Assembly: GCA_022559845.1 (NCBI GenBank)
Contig: CM040123.1
Coordinates: 314,011,933 to 314,075,932, forward strand
Direction: 5' to 3'
From: Amorphophallus konjac
Taxonomy: Eukaryota; Streptophyta; Magnoliopsida; Alismatales; Araceae
Length of the DNA stretch: 64,000 nt
Position numbers and translations under genes: made by a program. Positions 35,306-48,060 of the stretch are shown in pieces (within the stretch, counting starts at the first letter, position 1; each line of letters starts with the position of its first letter). The notes under the pieces were generated by a model. It was not told where the DNA came from. It did no database searches and worked only from the letters and a program-made list of their open reading frames with translations.

Positions 35306-36604
35306 TGTTAGTATTGGGTGTGCTACATGCTAATTTCAGGTCGGGTAGGCCCGATAGTTGTACAATCTTGTTCATCAATAATAAAGTGGTATTCGAGCGT
35401 AAATTTATAATTGTATATTACTCTACGATGTCCCTAGAATATGTGGTTGTAAAGTCAACTCGAGATGGGATCTCGATCATGAGACTGACTTTATATGGAC
35501 AGATACCTTAAACTGTTTCTGGTTGGAGGGTAATCACTTGGGGACTTTAATTACCTATTAAACTAGTACACATGATGTATGGGTCAGCAGTCTCATGGTC
35601 ACTGGTGCGGGGCACCGATACATATGTGTAGGTGTACGTTCTGGGAGGATGTACACTGAAATGATCCACTATTGGATCTTTAGATTGTTGATTATACCTA
35701 ATGTCAACTGAAGATTCAATTGTCTCAGTAGCATTGTTGGTCCTTTGACCTGAGACATCGATTGGATCTTACTCGAGGACTGGAATGGTTTAATGAGTTG
35801 GATAAGTGACTTTAACCACAAGTCATGAATTGCCAAGTTATTAACCATTTCAGGATACGTGTGAAGATCATCAATGGTCAAGAGGGGATCGCTCAATGTC
35901 AGGTATATATCAGACAATTAATGGGTCATGACACTGACGCTCCGTTAAATCCTGGCCAGGGTCGTGTGAGTTCATTTAGAACGGACGTCATACACTTTAA
36001 GGAGGTCATGGTCGAATGGCACGATCATGGGATTTTGACAGATACCATACCCTCAATTGAACCAGACTCATATAAAGGAGCGAGGGATTATAGCGATGCG
36101 GCAACTGTAGACTTACAGGTACCATACATGGTGGCTTGAACCCGGCGTCCTCTAGGATCACGCGGATTTACTTGGCCCAACGTGATCAAAGGTTCGGAAT
36201 AAATTAAACTATTATTCGGCTATAGTAGAAGCGAATAATGAGTTTAATTTGTTTCTAATTGAGAATTAGAAGTTAATGGACCTTAAACTAGAGTGACTAT
36301 GGGCCTAGAGAATCACACACAATGGGTTCTCGGGTGACGGGATATTATTATACAGAGGTACATATTAAAAGCCTTCAATTCTTTTTGGAAAGGAATATAA
36401 GAAGGGCTTAATATATATATACAATAATATGAAAGGATACATATGCAATATTGATTCTTAGGGGCTCTTTTAGAAAGAGCCCAACCATTATATATATATG
36501 CATCCTACGTAGGAAGCTCTTCCTCTCCTCTTCTTTAGCCAAGCATTATAAAGAAAGAAGAAAAGCTTCTCTCCTCCCTCTTGCTATCTCTCTCTCCCTA
36601 GTTG

Positions 36605-36636
<32 letters not shown>

Positions 36637-36970
36637 GGGGAAAAGCTTAGGGAAGAAGAAGAGATTTAGAAGGATCTGAGGCTTGTGTGGGCGGAGGAAG
36701 GACGAGAGGATACCTTCACCGCACGAGGATCCGTGTGGATCAGCTCTAGAGACTGTACATCTGTGCGGCTCTGTGTTCGCAGAAATCAGCATCAGGCGTT
36801 GCGGACAACGTCGTTTCGTGTAAGGTAAAAATCTACAACCCGCAAGTAGGGGTTGGGTAATTTTATTGCATCGATTAGAGCATGGTTCTAGGATTCCACA
36901 AAGCCTGGGTTTGGGTTAAAAATTTTATTATCCGCTGCGCTGCACGAATCGGGTTGACCGAATCCTTACA
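35306..36970 (+). repeat. 3' LTR of Copia element 1
   Basis: This is the partner of 3386-5044, TGTTAG to TTACA, 1665 bases. Its CT microsatellite (about 36588-36634) is longer than in the 5' LTR. The sequence after it (AGGCT) pairs imperfectly with AGACC before the 5' LTR. Confidence 0.9.
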
Positions 36971-38163
36971 AGGCTGGCTATCTAGATGACATCCTCTAGG
37001 CGATGCGGACCAGAAGGTTGATCGACGACGACCCCAACTTCCACGCACCTTTCTCTTGAGATATTATGGAGGCTCTGGTCCCCGCAAAGCTTCAACCGCC
37101 GATGTTCACCTCGTGCGATGGCACTATCAACTCCGCCGACCACATGTACAACTTTGAGTCCAACTTGATGTTTCATCGAGCCTCAGATGCTGTGAAGTGT
37201 TTATCCTTTATGACTATCTTGAGGGAGAATGCTCGGACATGGCTTGAGTCGCTATCCGTTGGGACCATTACCTCCTTCTAACAACTCAAGAGGATGTTCA
37301 AAGAAAACTTCCTCAATTTTAAGAAGGAGGTCAAATCTGTCGTGAGTCTCCTCGCCATAAAGTAGTGTCATGAGGAACCCCTATGGGACTTCGTTGCCTG
37401 CTTTCACAAGGAGGCCCTTTGCATTACCAACAAGGACTTCAACATCACCACGACAACACTAACGCAAAGCACGTGGGACATCATTCTCTGGAGGACCCTC
37501 AGAGTAGAGTCCTTGGCAACATTAATGGATCTCCTCACCTTGGCCCAGAAGCATGCCAGTTGGGAGGAGAATAATGCCGCGTTGCGTCGAGCAGCCGGGC
37601 CGATCAATCTGACCGCAAGCCATTGGCTGAGTCCCCCTGCCGAGAGAGGGGCAAGCGTGAGTGCCGTGATCGGGAGCGCCACGACTAGAGTGAGCTGAAG
37701 GAGAAAGCTTTCTACAGGCACTACAACCCACTGACGGCCCCTCCCGAGTAGATCCTCATGGAAATTTGTGAGAAACCTTATCTCCGTTGGCCCCAAAAGA
37801 TGAAGTCCAATCATCGGACGAGAAATCAGAGAAGATATTGCCACTTTCACTGTGACCATGGCCACGACGCTATAGACTGTGTCCAACTCAAGGATGCTTT
37901 GAAGGACCTGGTCCGCTGAGGGCTCCTAGATAAGTTTATCACCAAAGCCGCAGAGTGACAGCAGTGAACACCACCCTAATCGATAATTGACCCAATAAAA
38001 AAGAGATCATCATGATCTCCGGAAGGCCGACGTCGAACGGGGATAGCTCCAACAGGTGTCGTTTGTATGCAGTCAGCTGAGTGGAGCGCGACGACACCAG
38101 CCACCACGACCCACTAGCTCGAGACCTCCTCAACGAGCCTATTGTCTTTTCGGATGAGGATAT
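36971..38163 (+). pseudogene. Tat-type Gypsy gag, main part
   Basis: This continues from 3385. It reads AGYLDDIL, then the typical Gypsy Gag core: PPMFTSCDGTINSADHMYNF, ARTWLESLSVGTITSF, QLKRMFKENF, HEEPLWDFVACFHKEAL. A Lys/His-rich tail contains a zinc-knuckle-like CHYHCDHGH pattern (near 37846). It has stops near 37000, 37056, 37279 and 37365 but stays in one phase to about 37698. At the right end FSDED (near 38145) continues in frame as MVGLTTPHSDALVI at 48064 once element B is removed. Outside the nest this would be one gag-protease reading frame of a Tat-type element. Confidence 0.8.
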
Positions 38164-40527
38164 TGATGGAGGCATCACCCACGACTCCCTTTGGCTCGGG
38201 TCCACTTCTTCACATTCGGGAGCTAGTTGAGTTTGGGCCTCACTCTATTAAGGCCCCTTATCCATTTTGTAGTTTTCCTTTGAGTCATTTTGATGTATTT
38301 CCATTTTATTTGAGTCATTTCCCTAAGTCTAGCACTTATTTTCCTATGTTTGGTATCATCATGATGTCTAATGTAAGCTATTGGGCCCCATTCGTTGGAC
38401 TAGGCCCATTAGCACTCCCAACCCCCTTGGTTATTTGTAGTTGTTTATTTTGTCAGGGACTTATTGTAAAGAGTGGGTTGCCTATATATAGGACCCCACT
38501 CCCCTCATTTGAAGTTAATGAATGATTACATCCTTTTGAGTTAAACTTGCCATTTGAGTTCAAATTGGAGTGATTCCTCTAGTTTTTGGGTGAGAGACCC
38601 TAGGGGAGAGATTCCCCACCCATTCCCCTCTTAATCTCTCTATTTCACCCCTCTTTCTCTCTCCTCCAACCCCAAATCCGAATTTCCTTCTCTCTCCTCC
38701 CTCCTCCCATCCACTTCCAACCTCCAACCACCTCCTTTAATGCCCTCCACTTCCCCATGGCCTCCATTACTCCACTCCCTAGTTCCTAGGTAGAAGTCTC
38801 CCCATTCCAACACCTTCCTCCACCTTCCAACCAAAGCTACCCCATTCCAATGCAAGCACTCCACTTCCCAACATAATCACCCACCTTCCAAGACCTTTTG
38901 AATTTGAAATCCACCCTTCCCTCCACTCACTTGTGCCCCCCTCACCTTCTCCTCTCACCCACCTTCCCCAAATTCGTAGCTCTTCCTCCTCCACCTGCTA
39001 GCACTTGCTTCCAGCCATTCTACACCTCATTCCCCATCACCATTAGCTCCCTTCTCCACCCCACAAGAGCCCCCACTCTCCCTTAGGTCATTCCTACCAT
39101 TTCCCTCCACCAAAGAAGCCACATCTCCCTCTCATTTCTTCTAGTAGGTTGGAGCTGTGCAGATCTGCAGAACAGCCCTTGTTGCAGCGTCAACCACGGA
39201 TTCATCCTAGTTCTTCAGAAGGCGTGGCCTACCTTTCTGGAAAGGCCTTCCAGTCTACTTCGCAGGCGAGGTGGAATCAACACGATCGGAGCTCGGAGCT
39301 GCCAGATAGAGCCATTCTCCGAACAGTGCGCAGAGAGGTCTTCATCCTGGACCAGAGCGTGGAAGATCCTTCTGCCACGACAAACCCCAGCGGATTCAGG
39401 CTGAAGCCCCTTCATCAAAGTTCTTCCTCTACCGGTCATCTTTCAAGATCAAGAAACAGAACCCCGTTCGGCCACCGGAGGAAGAAGTTACGAATTTTCT
39501 CCCCCGATCTATCTAGTTCTGTTTTCTGCTGTCTACTCCGACCAGTACCCACTCTTCTGGGTGCCCCGGCCATCCTCGACCTCTGAATGCATCTCCGTCA
39601 CCTCCTGCTGAAAGCTACCTCGACCACGAAGATGATGCCGCTGGTTTCGTGGTGATCGGAGCTCGGGAGGGCGCTCAGTCACTTCTGTAACTTTCTGTTA
39701 CCGTCCAGACAGTACCTGCGGCCAGACAGAGGAGGCTACTTCCTGTTGCTGGTGCAGCCACCTCCGACCGTCTGAGATTCCCCAAAAATTCTGGAGTCCA
39801 CCTCTTCCAGTTAGAAAGCTTCAGGAGCTGGTTTCGATCAATTTGGAGTCCGGACAAGCCCGGCATAGCCATCACAGCGACCCCCTGTCCAGAATTCCAG
39901 ATTGAAGCTGCAACTTCCCTAGTTCTCATTTCTCTTCGTTTCGGTCCACCAACCCCTCCCCGCTTGGCCGGCTGAAGGCCCCACCCTGCGTGGTGGTAGT
40001 GTTTGAATGTATCATATTAACCCCTACCCCAAGATCCCCCCTCCTGCGAGAGGAGTAGTTTTGTAAGTGGTTTGGCAGGTCAAGCGACACCGCCGCGGCG
40101 TGTGGGGAACCACCGCCTCCCCGCTCGCCCTCGTCTCCGACCGGGACCGGTTTCTTCAAACCGGTCGAGTAAGTGTCTCTTCCTTGCTCACCTAGTGTAG
40201 CTCTCTCAATATTTGATTCATGCACCGCTGAATTCGTGAGGAGCGCCCGATCCTCAAGTCCATGACTTAGAGTGATCGCCGTGGGTTAGTGTGACCCGGT
40301 GCCCGAGTGCACTTTGTCGGCCCCAATCGAATTGGGCAACCAACCTTGGAGAATCAATTCTTGGCCTTGCTGGCCCTCTACCAGTAAGGGTCCATTCCCA
40401 TAAGTCACCCTTGGTATCACATAGTCACCCCGGGAATAGAGTGCAACGAAGAGAGCGGTGGCCCATTAAGGCCCATTTGGATGCTTAGATGTGCTTGTTT
40501 GACTAAGTCCGAGGTTGTGTCACATCA
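38164..40527 (+). repeat. 5' LTR of Gypsy element B
   Basis: It starts TGATGGAGGCATCACC, itself a short inverted repeat, and ends GTGTCACATCA. A TATA box (CTATATATAGG) lies at about 38482-38492. By eye I count roughly twenty differences from the 3' LTR over 2.36 kb. Its first 67 bases duplicate the end of pol, which runs into the 3' LTR. Confidence 0.95.
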
Positions 40528-40529
40528 AG

Positions 40530-40541
40530 TGGTATCAGAGC
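40530..40541 (+). promoter_or_regulatory. Primer binding site of element B
   Basis: TGGTATCAGAGC lies two bases after the LTR end and is complementary to the initiator-Met tRNA 3' end. Confidence 0.9.
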
Positions 40542-40622
40542 AAGTCCTTGACTTGTCTCTATCAAGTCTAAGTCCTAGGACCTTTGCATTGTGTGTCCAA
40601 CCACTTTGGCCCTTTGTCTTGC

Positions 40623-43600
40623 ATGTCCACCCGTAGTGGTACTAGCTACCAACCCGGTTCTTCATCTTCGATTCCAACCATGGATCCCAATCCTCACCAA
40701 CTCAACCAAGATGTTCCTAGGGAGGAACCCCAAGAAAGGGTAGAGGCTGCCCTCACAACCATCCTTGCCCAACTAGAGTCCCTTACCAACCGAATTGCTC
40801 GGTTAGAAGACCAAGGGTACCACCCAAGGAACAATGAGCCTAGAATTCCCCCTCCACAAGATGAACCTCATAGGGAAGATCCTCACCCAAGAATCAATGA
40901 GCCAAGAGTCCCTCCACCACATGGTGATTATCATAGGAATGGTTTTCCCCAAAGGAACCAAGGCCCAAGAGTCCACCCTCCACATATAGAGCCTCATAGG
41001 GATGAGTTCCACCCAAGGAACAACGGCCCAAGAGCCCATCACCCACATGCTGAATTTTATAGGGATGAAATGGACTATGACCATTATTATGAGCATGAGA
41101 TACCTCGCCCCCATCAAAACCATGACCGGCGTCCACGGGATGATCCGGATGACCCCCTTTTAAGGATGATCAAGGTAGAGGCCCCAAACTTTGACGGTTC
41201 ACATGAACCTAGTGTTTACCTAGAATGGGAGACCGCCATGGACCAATACTTTGAATGGTACCCCATGTCCGACCAAAGAAGAGTTAGATTGGCTAAGATG
41301 CATCTCACTAAGTTGGCCAAAACTTATTGGCTAAATCAAGAGGGTCTAAGGCGGATTAGGAGGGATGAGCCTATTAACACTTGGGCGGATATGAAGAATC
41401 TACTTAGGAACAAATACCTTCCCCGAACCTACCACCAAATGCTCCTAGATGAATGGCAAAGCCTCACCCAAGAAGGAAAGACCGTGGTAGAGTACATTGA
41501 AAAATTTGACTCTTATCTTCTAAAGTGTGGAGTCCATGAGGATGCGGATGTCACCTTATCCCGCTTTAGGAATGGGCTTCAAAGCCACATCAAGAGGGAA
41601 CTATTCATGAGAGATGTGGATAACCTTGAGATAGCTTACCAAATTGCTAGAGATGTGGAAAGGTTTTCTAGGAGTTCCCGATTTATCCCTCCCCGACCCA
41701 CCGACCCCAAAAACATGGGACCACGTCCCATTCCACCCACCCCCATGAGAGCTCCTAGCCCAAGTGGGAATGCCCCTTTAAGGTCCTACAACCCTCCCCC
41801 ACCCATCACTCCAAACAAACCCGCTCCTAGTCACCCTCTTCCACGGAAGGATGACAACCCCAAAGGCCCAAGTGTAGGAGCCACCCCGGGAAGTGGGCGC
41901 CAACAATGCTATAAGTGTCATGGGTATGGTCATTTTGCGGGGCAATGTCCATCTAAGGGGCTATCTAGCTTGCTTATTGAGGAAGAAGTCCAACCCCAAA
42001 AGGAACAAGAAAATGTCATTGAGGAACATGAAGCCTTAATAGATTGGGAAGAGGAGTATGAAGCCCAATGTCTAGAGTCGGGTCTAGATCATTCCACTCC
42101 TTCAAACAACTCCCATCTAGGAGTCATTAGGTGCACTCTCACCCAACCTCAAGAAGAGGATTGGCGACGGACTTCAATTTTCCACACCTTTGTCAAGATA
42201 GAAAACCATGTGAGGAAAGTGATCTTGGATAGTGGTAGTTGTGTTAATGCCGTGTCACCCGACACCGTCAAGCTCCTTGGACTTACTCTCACTCCCCACC
42301 CAAGTCCATACCGGGTCTCATGGATCAACAACAACTCCATCCCGGTCAACACCCAATGCCTAGTGCCTCTCACTTTCTCTTCCTACCATGGCCAAATATG
42401 GTGTGACGTCATACCTATGGAAGTGGGTAGCATCCTTTTAGGAAGACCTTGGCTCTATGATGTGGATGCCACCATTCTAGGAAGAAGCAACATATGCACC
42501 TTTGAGCATGAGGGTAAGACTATCCGTCTTAACCCTTCCCCACCTCGTCCCATGCCCAAGAGGGACACTCTCCCTCAAGGATCACACCCCACCACTCCAC
42601 AAGTCTCGGGGAACTCCACCCCTCCAACTCAAGCCCTTATCCAAACCCCAAAACAAAGTAGAACCACGGGGTTGACCAAGGGTATTCATCTCATCACTAG
42701 GAGAGAGCTTGAAGAGGAAATTGCTCAAGGGGTGCCTTTGTGTGCGGTTGTCATATGCTTAGGGGAACCTACCCCTTCTAATCCCCATCCCATAGAGATC
42801 CAACAACTATTGGAAGAATTTCATGATGTGTTCCCGGAAGAGCTCCCGGACCAACTCCCTCCCATGCGTGATGTGCAACACGCAATCGACCTAGTGCCGG
42901 GAGCCACCCTTCCAAACCTTCCTCATTATCGCCTCAATCCTACGGAACATGCCGAACTTAGGAGGCAAATAGAGGAACTCATTAGGAAGGGCTTCATCCG
43001 CATTAGTAAGAGTCCATGTGCCGTCCCGGCCCTCCTTACCCCCAAGAAAGATGGATCGTGGCGGATGTGTGTGGATAGCCGGGCCATTAACAAGATTACC
43101 GTCAAGTATAGGTTCCCTATCCCTAGGCTTGATGACATGTTGGACATGCTAGCTGGAGCCACCATCTTCTCTAAGATAGATCTCAAGAGTGGTTACCACC
43201 AAGTTAGGATAAGGCCCGGGGATGAGTGGAAAACGGCCTTCAAGACCAAGGATGGTCTCTTTGAGTGGTTAGTCATGCCATTTGGGCTTTCTAATGCCCC
43301 AAGTACTTTCGTGCATCTTATGACGGAAGCACTTAGGCCTTTCATTGGGAACTTTCTAGTGGTATACTTTGATGATATTCTCATCTATAGCCACACCCAT
43401 GAAGCCCACCTCGAACACCTTAGGAAAGTTTGCACCGTCCTCCGGCAAGAGAGCTTATTTGCCAACCTAAGAAAGTGTCATTTCATGACCACTACCATCA
43501 CCTTCCTAGGATATGTGGTGTCAACCAAAGGAGTCTCCATGGACCCCGACAAGGTCCAAGCTATCATTGATTGGCCTGAACCCCACACCCTTCATGAGGT

Positions 43601-45761
43601 TAGAAGTTTCCATGGGTTGGCCACATTCTATAGGAGATTCATTCGGGGGTTTAGCACTATCACCGGCCCAATAACTGATTGTCTCAAAAAGGGAACCTTT
43701 GTTTGGACCAAAGCCGCCTCTAAAGCCTTCCTTGAGCTTAAGGAAAAGTTGACCCAAGCCCCGGTCCTATGTCTTCCCGATTTCTCTAAAGTTTTTGAGG
43801 TCACTTGTGATGCATCCGGGATTGGGATAGGAGGGATTCTTAGTCAAGAGGGACACCCGGTCGCCTACTTTAGTGAGAAGCTATGTGATGCTAGGACTAG
43901 ATACTCCACCTATGACAAGGAGTTCTATGCCGTGGTCCAATCCCTCCGACATTGGAGACATTATTTGCTTCCCAAAGAGTTTGTCATCTTTTCCGACCAT
44001 GAGGCACTCAAATACCTCAATTCCCAACAAAAGTTGAATGCCCGACATGCCCGATGGGTTGAGTTCATACAATCCTACACCTTTGTCATCAAACACAAGG
44101 CCGGGAGTGAGAATAAGGCCGCGGATGCCCTTAGTAGGAAGATGTCCTTGTTATCCACTATCCAAGTGGAAGTGATTGGCTTTGACAAGGTCAAGGATGA
44201 TTATCCTAGTTGCCCCGACTTTGGACAAATCTATGCCAACTTGACCACTCATTCTAGCAAGGAGCATGAAGGATTCATTTTAGAGGATGGGTTCCTCTTC
44301 AAGGGACCAAGGCTTTGCATTCCTCGGACATCTCTTCGAGACTTCTTGGTTTGAGAATTACATGCCGGTGGGTTAGCCGGTCATTTTGGAGTCCACAAGA
44401 CCATTGCCTTAGTTGAGGGTCAATTTTATTGGCCAAGCCTCAAGAGGGATGTAGGCAAAATAGTGGGTCAATGTCGCACATGTGCTTCGGCCAAACAAGT
44501 AAAACAAAACACCGGCCTATACACCCCACTTCCCATTCCCGACCGCCCATGGCAAGATTTGAGCATGGACTTTGTGCTAGGTTTACCCAAGACCTCTAGG
44601 AAGCATGACTCCATCTATGTGGTGGTTGATAGATTTTCCAAAATGGCCCACTTCATCCCATGCTACAAAACCTCCGATGCCTCCCATATAGCCCGGTTAT
44701 TCTTTGATGAGGTAGTCCGCCTCCATGGGCTACCCAAGACCATAGTCTCCGATAGGGATGTCAAATTCACTAGCTATTTTTGGAAGACTCTTTGGCACAT
44801 GATGGGTACCCTCCTCAAATTCTCCACTGCCTACCACCCCCAAACGGATGGCCAAACTGAAGTGGTCAACCGGAGTCTAGGGAACCTCCTTAGGTGTCTT
44901 GTTGAGGATCGGCCCGGAAATTGGGATCTCATCTTACCACAGGCTGAGTTTGCATACAATAATTCCGTCAATAAGTCAATAGGGATGAGTCCATTTGAAG
45001 CAGTGCATGGGTACAAACCAAGAAAGCCATCCGATCTCATTCCCCTTCCCCAGCATGCTAGAGTGTCCATTTCTGCCGAGTCTTTTGCACAACATATTAG
45101 AGAGTTGCATGAGGAAATCCGCAAGCACATTGGCATGAGAAATGAGGCGTATAAAAGGTTGGCCGACTCTCACCGGCGTCACTTAGAGTTCCAAGTGGGT
45201 GACTTTGTGATGGTGAGGACGGAGAGGCTCTCCCCAGGAGCCAACTCCAAGTTGAGACCACGTGGGACTGGGCCCTTCCAGGTCTTGAGGCGTATTGGTG
45301 CGAATGCTTATGAATTAGATCTCCCCGAGGATTATGGGGTAAGTCCTACATTCAATGTCGCCGACTTAGTGTCTTACAAGGGCCCCACGGTGAGACCTAG
45401 TGAGGAGATCGAGCCCACTCCCTCCTTTGAGAGAGCACCCACCCGAGAGGAGAGTCCACTAGCCAAAAGAGCTCAGCGTGATCGCATTGAACAAATATTG
45501 GATGAGCAGGTCACTACCACCCGGAGCAAGGTCTATGAGCGCTATCTCGTCAGGTGGAAGGATCGGCCTCCGTTGGAAGACTCATGGGTAAGTCGGGAGG
45601 ACCTACAGCGATTGGATCCAGATCTCCTCGAGCGGTACCTTAGCCGGATGGACCCTTACTCGAAGGAGTCGAGCTCTTTGCGGCCCAGGGGATTTGATGG
45701 AGGCATCACCCACGACTCCCTTTGGCTCGGGTCCACTTCTTCACATTCGGGAGCTAGTTGA
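40623..45761 (+). pseudogene. Gag-Pol polyprotein with chromodomain, element B (one stop)
   Basis: A single frame of about 1712 codons begins [13 protein letters not shown] chose this ATG over the upstream one at 40584 because element A starts the same way. In order there are an Arg/His/Pro-rich repeat region with [14 protein letters not shown] units, a Gag core (about residues 186-353), zinc knuckle [14 protein letters not shown] (near 429), protease ILDSGSC (near 535), reverse transcriptase YFDDILIYS (near 915), RNase H TCDASG, integrase and a chromodomain (from about residue 1621). The only break is TGA at 44352-44354, just before the integrase zinc region, so product made without readthrough would lack integrase and chromodomain. 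All catalytic motifs I checked are intact. The last 22 residues lie in the 3' LTR. Confidence 0.93.
45683..45694 (+). promoter_or_regulatory. Polypurine-like tract of element B
   Basis: The G/A-rich GGCCCAGGGGAT directly precedes the 3' LTR start at 45695 and lies within the pol reading frame. It is shorter and less pure than the Copia tracts. Confidence 0.6.
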
Positions 45762-48060
45762 GTTTGGGCCTCACTCTATTAAGGCCCCTTATCCATTTTG
45801 TAGTTTTCCTTTGAGTCATTTTGATGTATTTCCATTTTATTTGAGTCATTTCCCTAAGTCTAGCACTTATTTTCCTATGTTTGGTATCATCATGATGTCT
45901 AATGTAAGCTATTGGGCCCCATTCGTTGGACTAGGCCCATTAGCACTCCCAACCCCCTTGGTTATTTGTAGTTGTTTATTTTGTCAGGGACTTATTGTAA
46001 AGAGTGGGTTGCCTATATATAGGACCCCACTCCCCTCATTTGAAGTTAATGAATGATTACATCCTTTTGAGTTAAACTTGCCATTTGAGTTCAAATTGGA
46101 GTGATTCCTCTAGTTTTTGGGTGAGAGACCCTAGGGGAGAGATTCCCCACCCATTCCCCTCTTAATCTCTCTATTTCACCCCTCTTTCTCTCTCCTCCAA
46201 CCCCAAATCCGAATTTCCTTCTCTCTCCTCCTCCCTCCTCCCATCCACTTCCAACCTCCAACCACCTCCTTTAATGCCCTCCACTTCCCCATGGCCTCCA
46301 TTACTCCACTCCCTAGTTCCTAGGTAGAAGTCTCCCCATTCCAACACCTTCCTCCACCTTCCAACCAAATCTACCCCATTCCAATGCAAGCACTCCACTT
46401 CCCAACATAATCACCCACCTTCCAAGACCTTTTGAATTTGAAATCCACCCTTCCCTCCACTCACTTGTGCCCCCCTCACCTTCTCCTCTCACCCACCTTC
46501 CCCAAATTCGTAGCTCTTCCTCCTCCACCTGCTAGCACTTGCTTCCAGCCATTCTCCACCTCATTCCCCATCACCATTAGCTCCCTTCTCCACCCCACAA
46601 GAGCCCCACTCTCCCTTAGGTCATTCCTACCATTTCCCTCCACCAAAGAAGCCACATCTCCCTCTCATTTCTTCTAGTAGGTTGGAGCTGTGCAGATCTG
46701 CAGAACAGCCCTTGTTGCAGCGTCAACCACGGATTCATCCTAGTTCTTCAGAAGGCGTGGCCTACCTTTCTGGAAAGGCCTTCCAGTCTACTTCGCAGGC
46801 GAGGTGGAATCAACACGATCGGAGCTCGGAGCTGCCAGATAGAGCCATTCTCCGAACAGTGCGCAGAGAGGTCTTCATCCTGGACCAGAGCGTGGAAGAT
46901 CCTTCTGCCACGACAAACCCCAGCGGATTCAGGCTGAAGCCCCTTCATCAAAGTTCTTCCTCTACCGGTCATCTTTCAAGATCAAGAAACAGAACCCCGT
47001 TCGGCCACCGGAAGAAGAAGTTACGAATTTTCTCCCCCGATCTATCTAGTTCTGTTTTCTGCTGTCTACTCTGACCAGTACCCACTCTTCTGGGTGCCCC
47101 GGCCATCCTCGACCTCTGAATGCATCTCCGTCACCTCCTGCTGAAAGCTACCTCGACCACGAAGATGATGCCACTGGTTTCGTGCTGATCAGAGCTCGGG
47201 AGGGCGCTCAGTCACTTCTGCAACTTGCTGTTACCGTCCAGACAGTACCTGCGGCCAGACAGAGGAGGCTACTTCCTGTTGCTGGTGCAGCCACCTCCGA
47301 CCGTCTGAGCTTCTCCAAAAATTCTGGAGTCCACCTCTTCCAGTCAGGAAGCTTCAGGAGCTGGTTTCGATCAATTTGGAGTCCGGACAAGCCCGGCATA
47401 GCCATCACAGCGACCCCCTGTCCAGAATTCCAGATTGAAGCTGCAACTTCCCTAGTTCTCATTTCTCTTCGTTTCGGTCCACCAACCCCTCCCCGCTTGG
47501 CCGGCTGAAGGCCCCACCCTGCGTGGTGGTAGTGTTTGAATGTATCATATTAACCCCTACCCCAAGATCCCCCCTCCTGCGAGAGGAGTAGTTTTGTAAG
47601 TGGTTTGGCAGGTCAAGCGACACCGCCGCGGCGTGTGGGGAACCACCGCCTCCCCGCTCGCCCTCGTCTCCGACCGGGACCGGTTTCTTCAAACCGGTCG
47701 AGTAAGTGTCTCTTCCTTGCTCACCTAGTGTAGCTCTCTCAATATTTGATTCATGCACCGCTGAATTCGTGAGGAGCGCCCGATCCTCAAGTCCATGACT
47801 TAGAGTGATCGCCGTGGGTTAGTGTGACCCGGTGCCCGAGTGCACTTTGTCGGCCCCAATCGAATTGGGCAACCAACCTTGGGGAATCAATTCTTGGCCT
47901 TGCTGGCCCTCTACCAGCAAGGGTCCATTCCCATAAGTCACACTTGGTATCACATAGTCACCCCGGGAATAGAGTGCAACGAAGAGAGCGGTGGCCCATT
48001 AAGGCCCATTTGGATGCTTAGATGTGCTTGTTTGACTAAGTCCGAGGTTGTGTCACATCA
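45695..48060 (+). repeat. 3' LTR of Gypsy element B
   Basis: This is the partner of 38164-40527, with the same TATA box (about 46013-46023). Bases 45695-45761 also encode the Pol C-terminus. The GATAT target copy follows at 48061. Confidence 0.95.

Larger units (their letters stand above)
3386..36970 (+). mobile_element. Ty1/Copia element 1, interrupted in its leader
   Basis: The two LTRs (3386-5044 and 35306-36970) are similar along their length and both run TGTTAG to TTACA. The initiator-Met primer site follows the first and a purine tract precedes the second. Gag and Pol lie at 31387-35285. Its untranslated leader was split by the SIRE-type element at 6643-30855. Element 1 sits inside the Tat gag. 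The Gag N-terminus resembles that of the BARE1/Angela group, which would fit the LTR length of about 1.66 kb, but the lineage is tentative. Without the insertion the element would be about 9.4 kb. Confidence 0.9.
38164..48060 (+). mobile_element. Chromodomain Ty3/Gypsy element B, nearly intact
   Basis: LTRs are at 38164-40527 and 45695-48060, with a perfect target duplication GATAT (38159-38163 and 48061-48065). The primer site, a long gag-pol frame with one stop, a chromodomain and a purine tract are all present. It inserted into the Tat gag-protease junction. The protein is clearly related to that of element A, but the LTRs differ. It is the youngest full element here, judged by LTR identity. 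Confidence 0.96.

Noticed and set aside
38640..39086. Open frames of about 60-75 residues in the element B LTR, on both strands, repeated at 46171-46677
   Set aside because: They arise from CT-rich LTR sequence and are duplicated only because the LTR is.
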